From positions 1,054,001-1,118,000 of the forward strand of contig CM073202.1 in the NCBI GenBank assembly GCA_037042915.1: a stretch of DNA of 64,000 nt. The letters are read 5' to 3'. Both the position numbers and the translations under genes were made by a program. Shown one piece after another: positions 22,401-32,410 of the stretch. Within the stretch, counting starts at the first letter, position 1, and every line of letters begins with the position of its first letter. The stretch comes from Auricularia sp. M13. Lineage: Eukaryota > Basidiomycota > Agaricomycetes > Auriculariales > Auriculariaceae. The notes under the pieces were generated by a model. That model did no database searches. It saw only the letters and a list, made by a program, of their open reading frames with translations, and was not told where the DNA came from.

Positions 22401-23545
22401 TGTCCTTCACATCGTCCTCGTCGTTATCGGGATGCGGGACCCTGCTGGCCGCATACATCAAGCGCCTGGCGGCGTAGGTGTCGATTTTGTGGATCTTGGC
22501 CACCAGGTCCCGGTACCCATTCCAGGGCAATAGAGTCTATACATCCTGTCAGTAATGATCTTGAATGAACACAGGCTGTACTTACCACATCGGCGAGCTG
22601 AGATTCCTCGTCGGTCGTGACGGCGTCATCGGGATCCGCCTGAGCAACAAGTCAGCCACAAAAGCAAATGAAACGGTCAGATTTAACTGACCTGCTCAGA
22701 AGGCGGCGAGGTTGGGGGCGGTGTCTCGAACCTGTAGCTCTCGTCGCGCGAGTGCTGCCCAAACCAGAGCGCCGTGCTCGCGGCCGTGAACTGGGCCTCG
22801 TATTCGTCACCCGGGGCCTCGCTGTCGCTCGTGAGCCCGTAGTAGCTCTCGAGCTCGTCCTCGTCGTCGGCCTCTTTGTCGGCCTCCTCGTCGGCCTCCT
22901 CGGGGGCGTTGGGCGACGGCTGGTAGTCATCGCCCGAGTCGTCGGCCTTGCTGGTGGCGCTCTCCTCGTTGTTGTCGCCCGCGGCGCCCACCTCGTCTGC
23001 CTTGCTGATGACGCTGCTAGCGTCCTCCTCCCCCGCGCTGCTTGCGTCGTCGTCGTTTGCGTTGCCCGCGTTGTCCGCGACTTCGCCCGCGACTTCGCCC
23101 GCGTCGTCGCCCGCGACAACGACGCTGGCCTCTTCGTCGTCCGCGCTATCAGGGGCGGCCACGTTGCCCGTGTCGCCCGCCTTGCTCGCCTCGTCGTCGC
23201 CGTCCGCATTGCTGGCCTCATCCGCCTTGCTGGCCTCTTCGTCGTCGTCCGCCTTGCTGGCCTCTTCGTCGTCGTCCGCCTTGCTGGCCTCTTCGTCGTC
23301 GTCCACCTTGCTGGCCTCGTCGTCGTCATCCGCCTTGCTGGCGGCATTCTCGTTGTCGCTGCTGCCGTCCGCTGTGTACGCTCCGCGCTGCGAGACATTG
23401 TCAGTCAGCGCCCTTGCACACTGCTGGCCTAGCGTACCTTTTCTGCCTGCACGTCAGGCGCTGCTATGGGCGCGGCTGTGGGCGCTGCGGCGGGTGCTGC
23501 GATTGCTGCTGCGGCTGCCCCTTGTCGCGTACGACGTGGTGGCAT
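16427..23545 (-). CDS. large companion gene of K, function unknown (about 1,708 codons, split by element T)
   Basis: Exon segments that keep phase: 23545-23438, 23387-22692, 22639-22586, 22536-20973, 20910-20684, 20585-20401, 20344-19779, 19686-19068, 17582-17072, 17023-16427. Introns are GT-AG. The start is the ATG of MPPRRTRQG, right after a possible 5'UTR intron. The product has an Ala/Pro-rich start, a long acidic repeat region (DDDEEASKA units), a segment starting LLPWNGYRDLVAKI, then Ala/Pro and acidic linkers. A folded-looking region follows (DRHNLFQVQADNVIRL, FLSGSRIDFDRD, GALVQHRMMLGGWPPYCYF), and a basic C-terminal third with nuclear-localisation-like clusters (KKRKTK, RKRKRS). I do not recognise a family. 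A nuclear protein travelling with the transposase is the best inference. Element T interrupts the eighth exon; with one copy of its 4-bp flank removed the frame is continuous, so T appears to be the only lesion. Confidence 0.75.
17587..17739 (+). repeat. left LTR of element T
   Basis: 153 bp, identical to 18915-19067 except for about one base (GAGCAGCC versus GAGCGGCC). Confidence 0.9.
18132..18863 (+). CDS. gag-like ORF of element T, 243 residues
   Basis: The only sizeable frame of T on its sense strand. It has a Ser/Ala/Pro-rich N-terminus and then an alpha-helical-looking body (EQKAERVAIRDHFLHLSYADRR). There is no zinc knuckle, protease or polymerase motif. It is called gag-like from its place between LTRs, not from a domain match. 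Confidence 0.5.
   Translation: MVPFTASTSPSSAPQSASRAQTFFPVHPAALAVRAEATGHPSWADEVALALPDSLARNVSCLHVKGAYAWRSIGRRKRRAVPRHGRQSAPGQHQFDLAAQYSAAQQQDSELREAVWDALGALYINIVTHSGTPCATPRAAASAPTVYLPALRTDSAATIREIVTCVHLADLLTTPREFSAQEQKAERVAIRDHFLHLSYADRRMMQLMHSLLVPDSSAWDQGRVDFFFDQYLYGLVSWVRGLG
18915..19067 (+). repeat. right LTR of element T
   Basis: Second copy of the 153-bp terminal repeat. It follows the polypurine tract and is followed by GCGG. Confidence 0.9.
19687..19778 (-). repeat. intron of the companion gene carrying a CTGCGN hexamer array
   Basis: Intron GTGAGTAC...TTTTCAG of 92 nt. Right after the donor it holds about ten tandem hexamers of the type TGCGCC or TGCGAC. Plain introns of the same gene are about 50 nt, so the array accounts for the extra length. 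Confidence 0.8.
20586..20683 (-). repeat. intron of the companion gene carrying a CTGCGN hexamer array
   Basis: Intron GTGAGTGC...GCTACAG of 98 nt with about eight hexamers (CTGCGC, TTGCGC) starting a few bases after the donor. Confidence 0.8.
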
Positions 23546-25789
23546 CCTGCAGACCTTGTCAGCGTCTCGGCGACCGAGCACACGGCCAGGCGTACCTGGC
23601 TGGACGGGCGTGGGGTCGGGGGTGCGCGTGTAGGATTTTGGGAAAGCGGATCAAGAGCCGGGAGCGGACTTTGATTTCGCGCGGCTCCGTGTACTTCCTC
23701 GTCGACAAACGCCTCCAAAGGCTGAAATTGAGTTCTCACACGCTTTGAGCACGTGTCTAATACATCTGAGTCACTTCACATTCCGTAATTAGAATTTATA
23801 TTGGATGGATTTATCCCTACGAGCTTTGTTATAGCGGTTCGGGACCGCGACTGACTCCTTCCGTCGCAATAAGGCTGTACCAACGCCATTACATGGCTGG
23901 ATATGTGTGAATCAAAGTTCACGAGCTATTTCCAGAGTCTCATAGCCGTTGCGACTGCGCCTGCTGCTGCGTATGCGACTGCGTCTCCTACTCACTGTGC
24001 TGCCGTCGTATACATGTGCACTGTGAAGCATCCAGAGCACTGAGACTTGCCTCAAAATGTCTCAAAAGCCTTTACTGGGATTACCTGGACCTGAAATGCG
24101 TGGCTTAATGGTTAAATCATGCTGTGCTCCGTGTGTTCATGCGATGAACTCGAAGAATGTTGAACCACTTCTCCTCCACACACCAGGCAACCTTGTGCCT
24201 CTCGTCCCTTACATTCACCGTGACTAAGCTTTTCCAGCACAGAAGGGTCAGTGTGAGACGTCACTGGGAGTTTGCTCTTCGCAGAAACGCAGTGGTTGAG
24301 CGAGTTCCGGTCTGGAACTCCTTTGACCAGGGTAGATCAGTTATTGCACACGCAATGGCGAAGCCTCTTGATAGTATTTACGCAGGATCGTGGGATCCAC
24401 ACTGCTATAATGATAGGAATGAGCTGAGTTGACGAAGGCTTCACTGCACAGAGCTATGGCGAGTGATTTCCTTGGGGGAACTGGTTTGACTGTGGCAAAC
24501 AACATCTGCTGCAACACACAACACAGTCTCCTTTTCTCGTCTCAATTGCAGTCTATCTTTGCGTTGGATATCTAACCTATGCTGAGACACAGCTGAATGG
24601 TCAAAGGCGGCACTGGCTGCTCGAGAACTCGAGTTGCATTGCTGTAATCCGGGCGTCCTTCACCCGAGTGACTGAAACCAATGTGAACTATCAAACACAC
24701 GCGTCTCGAAGTGCCCCACCGCCTGTAGAGATTAACAAAACCCTTTTAATGAATCTCACCACGCGAGTCAAGAATTGCACATGACATTGGGGCAGTAATC
24801 ACATTTGTGCTGGCGGACAGTAAAGAACGGTCAGATTAACAAGAAATGTACATGGACTAATAGGACTACATTTGACTCTAATCGCTGTGAACTAATTGGA
24901 TTACCTTCAGACTCTAATCCACTGCTAGTTCACTAGGCTCAACTGTTGATCTATCTGCGCGTGCAGGCGCACAACTGCGTCAGGATTAGACTTATTAGAC
25001 TTGCAACTGCGACTGAGATTACATTTACGAATAGCACTATTACTGTTTGCTAATGAGACTACATTTGCGAATGCGAGTGCGAATGCGAATGCGTCTGTGT
25101 AGTGATTTGAATTGCGAATACTATTAGTTTGCTAATGAGACTACATTTGCGAATGCGAGTGCGAATGCGTTGTGATTAGACTTGCGAATGCTACTGAGTT
25201 TGCGTTCTGATTAGACCGAATGCTAATGCGGTTGTGTTGTGAGTAGTCCTGCAAATGCTAATAGGTCTGTGTTGAGATTAGTCCTGCGAATGCTAATGCG
25301 TTGGCCAAGATCAGATTTGTAAGTGCTAATCCTATTTCATTGCATTCTTCTGTGCGATTCTAACGCGGTTTTCGCCGGTTAACTCTTCTCTTTTCTTAGG
25401 GCCGTGCTCTGCGTTCCTCTCTCGCTTTTTGCCGCGGTTTGCGCCGCGCTGCATTTCGACTTGTCGGACGGCTCTGGCCGAATGATTTGTTCGTCTCTGA
25501 ATGCGGTTTCTTCCGCAAATGTCCATTCGGCCTCCTGTGTCCCCTCAACAGCCCTTGCAACCATTTATCCAGCCTAGCGTTGATCTAAATAGGTCCCTGA
25601 AGGATTTTAAAATTTTACTTAAATTTCAAAATGGCACATGTGGCAGCGATCACGTCGAATGTGTTTTTTAAAAAAAGTCAGGTGACGGATCAAGTGATGT
25701 TGCGGGTGCATCTGCGGCTGCGGGTGCGGCCGCGGCCGCGAAGGCGCTCTTGCTACAACTGGAGTTTCCCTCTGAGGCCGGTGTCCGAA
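23546..25789. other. intergenic block of K between the companion gene and the transposase gene
   Basis: AT-richer than the genes and without a supported coding region. It presumably includes the promoter of the companion gene (upstream of 23545). A GTACGCC...CTGCAG stretch at about 23547-23600 looks like a 5'UTR intron. From about 24960 to 25330 there is an irregular array of GCGAATGCGAGT-like words alternating with TTAGACTTGCGAATGCTA-type words. Another CTGCGN/TGCGGG tract lies at 25695-25745. Confidence 0.5.
24960..25330. repeat. degenerate CGAATG-type tandem array
   Basis: Words GCGAATGC, GCGAGTGC and GATTAGACTTGCGAATGCTAAT recur about a dozen times in direct orientation with varying spacing. 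No coding potential. Confidence 0.55.
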
Positions 25790-26600
25790 TTACATGTGGT
25801 TAACATTGAAATCTACTACAGGAGGAATATGTTTACAAACAAGTTCATACAGGAAAATGCGATACAGTGGAATATTAATTTCAGTCAGGCCGGTTGTCCG
25901 CCACTGCCGGACTATAGCTGCAACGGTTGCCAGCACCCAGAGACCGCTATCAACAAGTCCATTGACCTGATGCGGCTCTGTTGGAGACACGAGGCTTCGC
26001 ACCACCCAGCGTGCGGGAGGCGTGCACACATTTCGCGATGGCATGGATTTTGCGCATCCAAGCAGGCCAGTGATAAATTGACCCACGCACTGGAATTCTC
26101 GTAAGTTTATGCACATGTAGGACAGTGCTGCGCACCTCGCCATGGATCTTCCAGCGATCGTTGTTGCCCAGGCTATCGTAGAAGTCGATCTTGCAGGCTC
26201 GAGGGTAAACAGCGGCCAGCATCCAGTCATAGTTCTTGAATATGGGTACCAGTATGACCTCCTTCCGCCAAAATGCAGTGCATTCAACTTGCTTGAACGC
26301 CGAGTACGCTCGCTCGTTTCCAACCAGAGCGTGTAGTCGCGTGGTTGAAATACTGCAACGCGGTCGGAAGCCCCGCCACCGAACTCAGTGAAGAGGGCCT
26401 TTGTAGCTGCATAGATTGCCTCAGCGGAGAGGACACCTGGCACTCGAAGCGAGGTGAGCGATGCACAGCTGATATCGACACGCGCAAAACCGGACTCAGG
26501 CGCGTGCGACCGCGGTTGCGGCTGCGGCTGCGGCTGCGCCGGTACGAAGTCTCGAAGCTTTTGCCCGAGGCTTGAGTCGATGTGTGTCGCCTTTATCTAT
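25790..26600 (-). CDS. Ulp1-like (C48 peptidase) C-terminal region, probably catalytically dead, likely joined to the KDZ transposase
   Basis: Two blocks match Ulp1/SUMO-protease cores: FWRKEVILVPIFKNYDW followed by KIDFYDSLGNNDRW, and HQVNGLVDSGLWVLATVAAI followed by TGLTEINIPLYR. In active Ulp1 proteases the first block ends in HW (catalytic His) and the second reads NxxDCGxWV (catalytic Cys). Here they read DW and DSG, so both catalytic residues are replaced while the Asp in FYDSL is kept. The blocks lie in different frames, consistent with at least one short intron. Just upstream, the last transposase exon ends in a GTAAGT donor (about 26656) instead of a stop. This suggests one transcript encoding a transposase-Ulp1 fusion, with a hexamer-bearing intron near 26486-26545. 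A separate pseudogene is the alternative. Confidence 0.65.
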
Positions 26601-26640
26601 TTACCGCCATTAGTATTAGAGATATTCCGCATTAGGCCGT

Positions 26641-29600
26641 CTAGATACCACTTACAGCCTTATAAGCCGAAAATTCCACCGAAGGAGCGATGCCAAGCTC
26701 GTAGTCGGCCACACCAGCAGAATGGTCGAGAAACGGATCATCGTCATCGCTTAATATGCCGTCGTCTTCGTTGTCGTCGTCGTCAACCTCCCGTTCAGAC
26801 TCGACGTCCTCATCGTCCGCATTCTCGGCACCGTGGTGACGTCTGTGATGTGGCGTTGTCGGCGGTGTTGAGAGCCCAAGATCCTGCGGGCGCGTATTGT
26901 GTCTCAGTGGAAGTTCCAGTCGCATTGGACCAAAGGACAACGTTCCAACATTTTGGCGAGGTGCTTGACCAACGGAGAAGCCGTCGACGGGCTGGAGTTT
27001 GGTGGTGTGCCTGCGGGTGTGCGGGTGCGGGTGCGTCTGCGCCCGCGGGTGCTACTGCGGGTGCGGCCGCCATTGCCTCCACTGCGGCGATTGGTGTCCA
27101 TGTGACTTCCACCCACCGCGCGAACGGAATGTTCAGCTTCTTGCAACCCTGGGCAAGATCTTCCAGACGAGCGTACTCCCGCCTTAATAGGGTCACGTAA
27201 AGAGCGTCTTGCGGTGTGTCAGTAAAGTCTGAGATAGAATGAAAACCCGACGCACTGCTGGGGTTCATAATAGCCGAGGCAATAGCCTTGGCCTCAAGTG
27301 TCAGCCAGTTGAAAAGCTGATTCTCCTCGCGAAGTAGGCGCTCCCTCTCCGCAGTGCAACGATCAAGAGCAAGCTGTGCCCGGATCGCAACACGGACAGT
27401 CGAGTCTGTCAACCACAGACCGCTTCCAGAGGGCAGCGTAGACACCCAGACATCCTCAAGCAGCATTGAGTTGTCGCTCTTGAGCTTCGAAATGTCGGTC
27501 GGCAGCTCCTGGGGAAGGGGGGAACGTGCGGCCTGCAGGTAGGAGCTGTCGCACGCGAGCGCAGAGATCGTTGTAACGGACAATCGCATTGTGAACTGCG
27601 GGAGTACGGCGATTAATCGAAGACCGGACCTTCTGATGCTGCTTGGTGCCTGCAAAGACAGCAGGACGTTAGAACATATGATCTAAGCAAGCCAGGGGCT
27701 CACCGAGTGGCTCGCCAGCACCACCAGCAGCCTGATCCAGGGTCTCGTACTCGAAGAAACGTCCGGTAATCTTGCGGCGCGCAATGCACTTGGCATCGTA
27801 GCACATGATCAAGGCACGCACAAAGTCCACACCCAGTTCCTGAATATCGGGGAACTCCTGCTCCACGTTGAGCGAAGCATACAGCGCCTCTGCCTGCCGC
27901 GTGAGGTCTGCCAATGTTGTCCGAAGCTCGTCCAAGTGTGCGTTGGGAGATGCCGAGGGCACAGCGGTGCTGCGGTCAACAGCAGCCTGCGCAACAGCAA
28001 TGGCCTCCTCTACTGAATCAATCTGGTCTTGAAGTGCCATGACCGCCTCCAGCTCCTTGCGCAACCGGGGTGTTCGAGCTGGAACAGTTTCAGCTCAGTT
28101 GAGAAAGAAAAGTCAAACGCAGGCGCGTTCGCAGGCGCACCCGCAGGCGCAACCAAACTTACTGCGTCGCACAGCCAATTGTGCTTCGCGTTGCTCTCGC
28201 CACTGCGCACGCAGAAATTCTGCAGAGCGGCCGGACGCCTTAATGTCCTCCGTCGCCTCTCCTTCGCGAGTCTTGACTGCTTTCCACTTGCGTTGCAGCC
28301 ACAGGCCTGAGTCGTCACGGATGGCCCTGCTGACCCATTGAATTTGACGATCGAGAGTGATTATGCGTCCTTGGCGCTATAGCGTGTTATTATAGTGCAG
28401 AAAGAAGAATTGCAAGACTTACCCAAGCACTACGCAAGTTGTTGATTAGCCCCCGGAGCCGTGACCACAGTCGTTCAACACCTTCGCCATCGGAAAGGCC
28501 GAAGCCTGGATTCATTCGCGGACTGTACACTATCTGACACTCCCATTGGTGAGCATACGAGTGCATCGAGCTTGTGGCAAAAACGACCAGAGACTCCATC
28601 AGGGGAGTCAAGACGGCATACTGGGGCGCAATCAGCCCAAGTCGCAATTGCAGGCGCAGTCGCAGCCGCAGCCGCATTTGCAGCTGCAGCCGCAGCCGCA
28701 GCCTCAACAGTACTCACCGCCAGAACCGTCTTGTGCTGCACACAGCCGATGTCGTACAGGTTCAGAATGGTTGCCAGCGAGGGCAGATGAAGCTTGGTCC
28801 AGATAAACAGTGCAAGTGCGTACTTCATCTGCTCTCCCGGTGTGTCGATGTTGCAGAGGTAGAGTGGAACGTCATGTCGACAGACCATGGCCATCAGGCC
28901 GCGATCGTCGTGCTTCTCCCCGCCAGCCTTGATTCTCGAGCCATCCGCAGCGGTATGAGAGCTTTCGCATTGCTTTACAGCGCTTGCAGGCACCTCAGTT
29001 TTGTACTTGCGAGCTGGGCGCTTCCTGGCTTCGTCGTGAGCGGCACCAACGGCATCAACAAAGGCCTTCGGTATAAACGCCTCGGGCATGAACTGAACGT
29101 CTGGGCAGTCGCCTGCTGTCACGTTACGCCGGTAGGAGAAGTTGCCATCGACAGCCAGGTGGAAATCACATCTGTTGAGCGTATGTCACACCGCATGAGC
29201 ATCATCGCAACTCAGGGTGGAGAATCACATACGTAGACAGCGGAAGTCCGATCATGGCCACAGTAAAGCACTTGGCGCAGCGAGACACAAGATAGGGATC
29301 GATGTCGATGCAACCGTCAGGAAACAGGCCGTACTTCGCAGCTTCCGCAATCCAGTAGCGTGCTGGACCCGTCGTAGTGCTGGTAGCCTGTGCTGGACGC
29401 GAGCGAGCCGCGGGATGCGGTGGATGCCATGGCTCGGCGCGCGGAAAGGCGTCCATGTCGAACGCACCGTCCGGGCCATCAGGGAGACGATCCTGGTCCA
29501 TGGCATCTTCATCCGGTACCTCCTCAACGGTCGGAAATGGCACACGGCGTCGCGGATTCCCCGTTGTAGGAGTTGGAGGAGGAGTCACATCGGCCGCACC

Positions 29601-30775
29601 GCAGCCGCACCGCAGCCGCAGCCGCAGCCGCGCCGCAGGTGCTATTGCGGGGTACAGGACGTCCTGCCGACCTCGCACAATGCAGCGTGCTGTTCCAGCA
29701 TCCTGCCTTGCCTGAACAAGCTCGTACCACATAATGGCGTCTGCCAGGGCTTGCCGGAAGCCAGTTCGAATCGGATTTCCCTTCAATTGTGTCAGCGATC
29801 TTAATGTTCACAGACGTAGCCAATACCGCACCTTCTTTGTCCTCAAAATGTATCCATTAGCCCGATGCTGATCGCGCAGAGACGCGCACAACGACTGCAC
29901 GGAGTTGGTGGCATTCCGCATGAGGTCTGAAAATAGACTCAGCAAATCAATACTAAATGCGTATCGAGGATTGCATGGGGCTGATGGAAAAAGGCCCCGC
30001 TCAGCTAGATATATAGCGTAGCACATGTATGTGGCTACATGTCCTAACATCCCGAGTCTCGCAGTCTAACAGAGTGTGTCAAAAAAGACCAAGGTCGGGG
30101 GAAAGAAAGAACATACGCTTCAAGTACACAACATTAACGCGGTGAAGGCGCACGCCGCTCGTGCATGTATCTCCGGGACATCCTGGTAATGTACATTCAT
30201 AAAACGTCTTCCTGCCGAATGATATGCAACATACCTTCGGTGCGCGAGTAAGGTGTGCAGTTACCATTGCGGTTGCAGTTGCGATCGCCGCTGCCACTGC
30301 CGCCCATCGCATCTCCGTAGCTGGAGGTGAGATAGTAGAGGATTGGGTCCCCCAGTTTCGGTAGCAGCTCGTTCCAGTGAAAGAACTTGCGCTCCATGTC
30401 GACGGACGGTGGACCTGCGACGCGCTTGCGCTTCATGGGTGGTGCATAGTCGTAGTCGTCTGCCGGTCCAAATGGAATAAAATCGTCCTGCATCTCCTGA
30501 GGAGCTGCTGGAGCCTGTGGAATGGGAACGGGTGACTCGTGATGAACAGCGGTACGTGCGCGAACGACACCTGGCGCAGGAACTGTCGGTGTAACAAAAA
30601 GCGGTGTCATGTGCTGCTCGCCGCTTTTGCGTCGCTTTGTGAGCTTTTTGAAGGCCTGGGGGAGCCCAAGACCAAGGGACGTCACGGCGCCCACTCTGAC
30701 AGCGGAAATGCGCCGTAGGGCGCCGGACTTTTGGGTTCGCTTTGGAGCGAGCGATGATCCAGGTCTGTTAGACAT
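26641..30775 (-). CDS. KDZ (Kyakuja-Dileera-Zisupton) transposase
   Basis: Start ATG at 30775 (MSNRPGSSLAPKRT). Exons I can place in phase are 30775-30235, 30182-30117, 30043-29832, then from 29780. Later exons end at 29233 and run 29171-28718, 28620-28423, 28376-28163 and 28078-27706. The N-terminal part has a Cys-containing segment (GCPGDTCTSG), perhaps the CxC cluster common in this family, then ERGLFPSAPCNPRYAFSIDLL, FRQALADAIMWYELV and VSRCAKCF. Catalytic blocks follow: LAVDGNF, LMAMVCRHDVPL, YDIGC and LSDGEGVERLWSRLR (acidic triad of the family). The C-terminal part has LLEDVWV and LALDRC and an Asp/Glu-rich tail. Near 27520 a C-run separates two frames: either a one-base slip or a 49-nt intron. 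It acts in the nucleus, cutting and joining K ends. Confidence 0.88.
28079..28162 (-). repeat. transposase intron carrying a hexamer array
   Basis: Intron GTAAGTTT...TGTTCCAG of 84 nt. It has about six CTGCGN-type units (GCGCCTGCGGGTGCGCC) within the first half. Confidence 0.8.
28621..28717 (-). repeat. transposase intron carrying a hexamer array
   Basis: Intron GTGAGTAC...GCGCCCCAG of 97 nt, lying between YDIGC-containing and DGEG-containing exons. About nine CTGCGG/CTGCAG units start ten bases after the donor. Confidence 0.8.
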
Positions 30776-31671
30776 CGTGCGGCGTGGTGGCGGCAGGGTG
30801 GATGAAAAAAATTAACCGGCACTTGCCGCATACTTCCGAGGGTCCGCTGAGCCCCGTCACGTGACACGCACCCTCGGGCGCAATGGACCTAACCGCTGAC
30901 AGCTTACAGGTCCCGTGTGCGGAGGCAGTCGGGTGCAATGAGCAGCAAGTGTAACAAAGACCTTGTATAACAAGACAAGCATTTGTTCCATACTTTCTGC
31001 GTCCAAAAGAGTTCGCATCAATGTATTTATCGTGGATATGTTCATCAGGGTTGCATCGTCGGGAGCATGAAGCCGCGGGTGCGGCTGCGGGCGCGGGTGC
31101 GGCTGCGGGCGTGCCCGCGGATGCGGATCAGCGGCGCGGGCGCGGGTGCGAATGTAGGCACGGACGCTGGTGCTGATGCTGATGCTGATTGGCGTCGCCT
31201 ATATCACTGCAAGCGCGTACATACCGTGAGATGACATAATATGCATGTGGCTCCCTGGACATATTTTTTGAATGTACAACAACGGGCACATCGGCCATTA
31301 CATTACATAATGCAGATATTTGCCCAGAACACAAAGAATCAAGTTTCCGACAGTTCTTGCATACTTTTAATTCGCGTCGACAGTTCTTGCATAGCGCCCG
31401 CCAGAAAACAAAGAATCAAGTTTCCGACAGTTCTTGCATACTTTTAATTCGCGTCGACAGTTCTTGCATAGCGCCCGCCAGAAAACAAAGAATCAAGTTT
31501 CCGACAGTTCTTGCATACTTTTAATTCGCGTCGACAGTTCTTGCATAGCGCCCGCGCCTGTGTGTCCAGTTACCGGAAGTGGTGATCTTACGTGTAGATA
31601 TAGCAAAGGTAATAGAGCAGAAATACTTGCGCGAGAACATGGCAAGAAAGCTTAACATGCAGGATTTGACA
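30776..31671. other. right non-coding flank of K
   Basis: Upstream region of the transposase gene. It holds the presumed promoter, a GCGGGTGCGGCTGCGG tract (31075-31150), a GATGCT trinucleotide-like run near 31170, and three 77-bp tandem repeats. No supported gene. Confidence 0.5.
31332..31559. repeat. three 77-bp direct tandem repeats
   Basis: CAAAGAATCAAGTTTCCGAC recurs at 31332, 31409 and 31486 with near-identical 77-bp periods. Each unit contains CAGTTCTTGCATA twice. Not a gene and not CRISPR. Confidence 0.85.
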
Positions 31672-32410
31672 GTCTGATGGTGCGACTGCGGTTGCGGCTG
31701 CGACTGCGACTGCGACTGCGGACGCTGCGTGTGCGCTTCATCAAAACTGTCATTTTCCAGTGTACATTTGCGGTGTACTGCATTGACCAATACTCCTTCG
31801 CGATATGCATCTATCATTAATTATTGTTGATTTTGACGAAATAAAAACTTTTGAATTTTAAGCGCCTGGTGCCGACCGCCGGCGGCGGGGAAAGCCGGCG
31901 GCGGCAGCGGCGGCGTGGTTCGGTGGCGGCAGCGGCGATTGCCGACGGCAATGGCAGCGGCGGCACCATTCCGGACGGTACCGGGATGTGCCGAACGATG
32001 GCGCCGGAGGACCCGCAGCCCGGACCGCAGGTGCATTCGAGCACCCGCAGCCCGGACCGCAGGTGTATTCGCGCACCCGCAGGCATGACCGCAGGTGCAT
32101 TCGAGTACCCGCAGCCCGGACCGCAATAGGATTCACGTACCCGCAGGCACGACCGCAGGTGCATTCGAGCACCCGCAGGCCAGACCGCAATAGGATTCAC
32201 GTACCCGCAAACCAAACCGCAATAGCATTGCAACACCCGCAAACCAAACCGCAGTACCATACAGCCATCCGCAGACAAGGCCGCAGCACCAACCGCACGG
32301 CCATAAACAGGCCAGCAACCACCGCGCATGCGCCTGCGGGTCTGACGCTAGCCTTTTTTTTCGGGGGGAAAAATAGGGTTAGCGTCAGACCCGTGCATCT
32401 GTATGAGGTG
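31672..32410 (-). repeat. right terminal inverted repeat of K
   Basis: Inverse of 14506-15221: the same AT-rich block, CCGCCG block, 32-bp units with the GTGCATTCGAGCACC near-palindrome, the terminal GGGTCTGACGCTA hairpin and the outer end CTGTATGAGGTG. It is slightly longer than the left copy because the number of 32-bp units differs. Confidence 0.9.

Larger units (their letters stand above)
14506..32410. mobile_element. element K: 17.9-kb KDZ (Kyakuja-Dileera-Zisupton) DNA transposon with companion gene
   Basis: Bounded by 8-bp direct repeats (TGTCGAAT) and inverted ends that start CACCTCATACAGATGCAC. The inverted repeats reach about 0.7 kb. Inside are a minus-strand KDZ transposase gene joined to an Ulp1-like region, a second long minus-strand gene of unknown function, and large non-coding blocks rich in tandem and CTGCGN hexamer repeats. 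K sits in the pol gene of B and carries the small LTR element T. The KDZ family is known to be abundant in agaricomycete genomes. The 8-bp duplication would also fit hAT, but the transposase motifs are KDZ. Confidence 0.92.

Noticed and set aside
22668-23432. Plus-strand frame opposite the acidic repeats of the companion gene
   Set aside because: Translates to Arg/Leu/Val repeats, complementary to GAC/GAG/GCC codons. The minus frame fits splice phases and the plus frame does not.
24095-24170. tRNA-like A box (TGGCTTAATGG)
   Set aside because: No convincing B box at a suitable distance and no cloverleaf or flanking duplication.
31332-31559. CRISPR-like array
   Set aside because: Whole 77-bp units repeat without unique spacers, and the genome is eukaryotic.
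14506-32410. hAT element (8-bp duplication)
   Set aside because: The encoded transposase has KDZ blocks (LAVDGNF, YDIGC, DGEGVERLWS) and none of the hAT C-terminal dimerisation motif.
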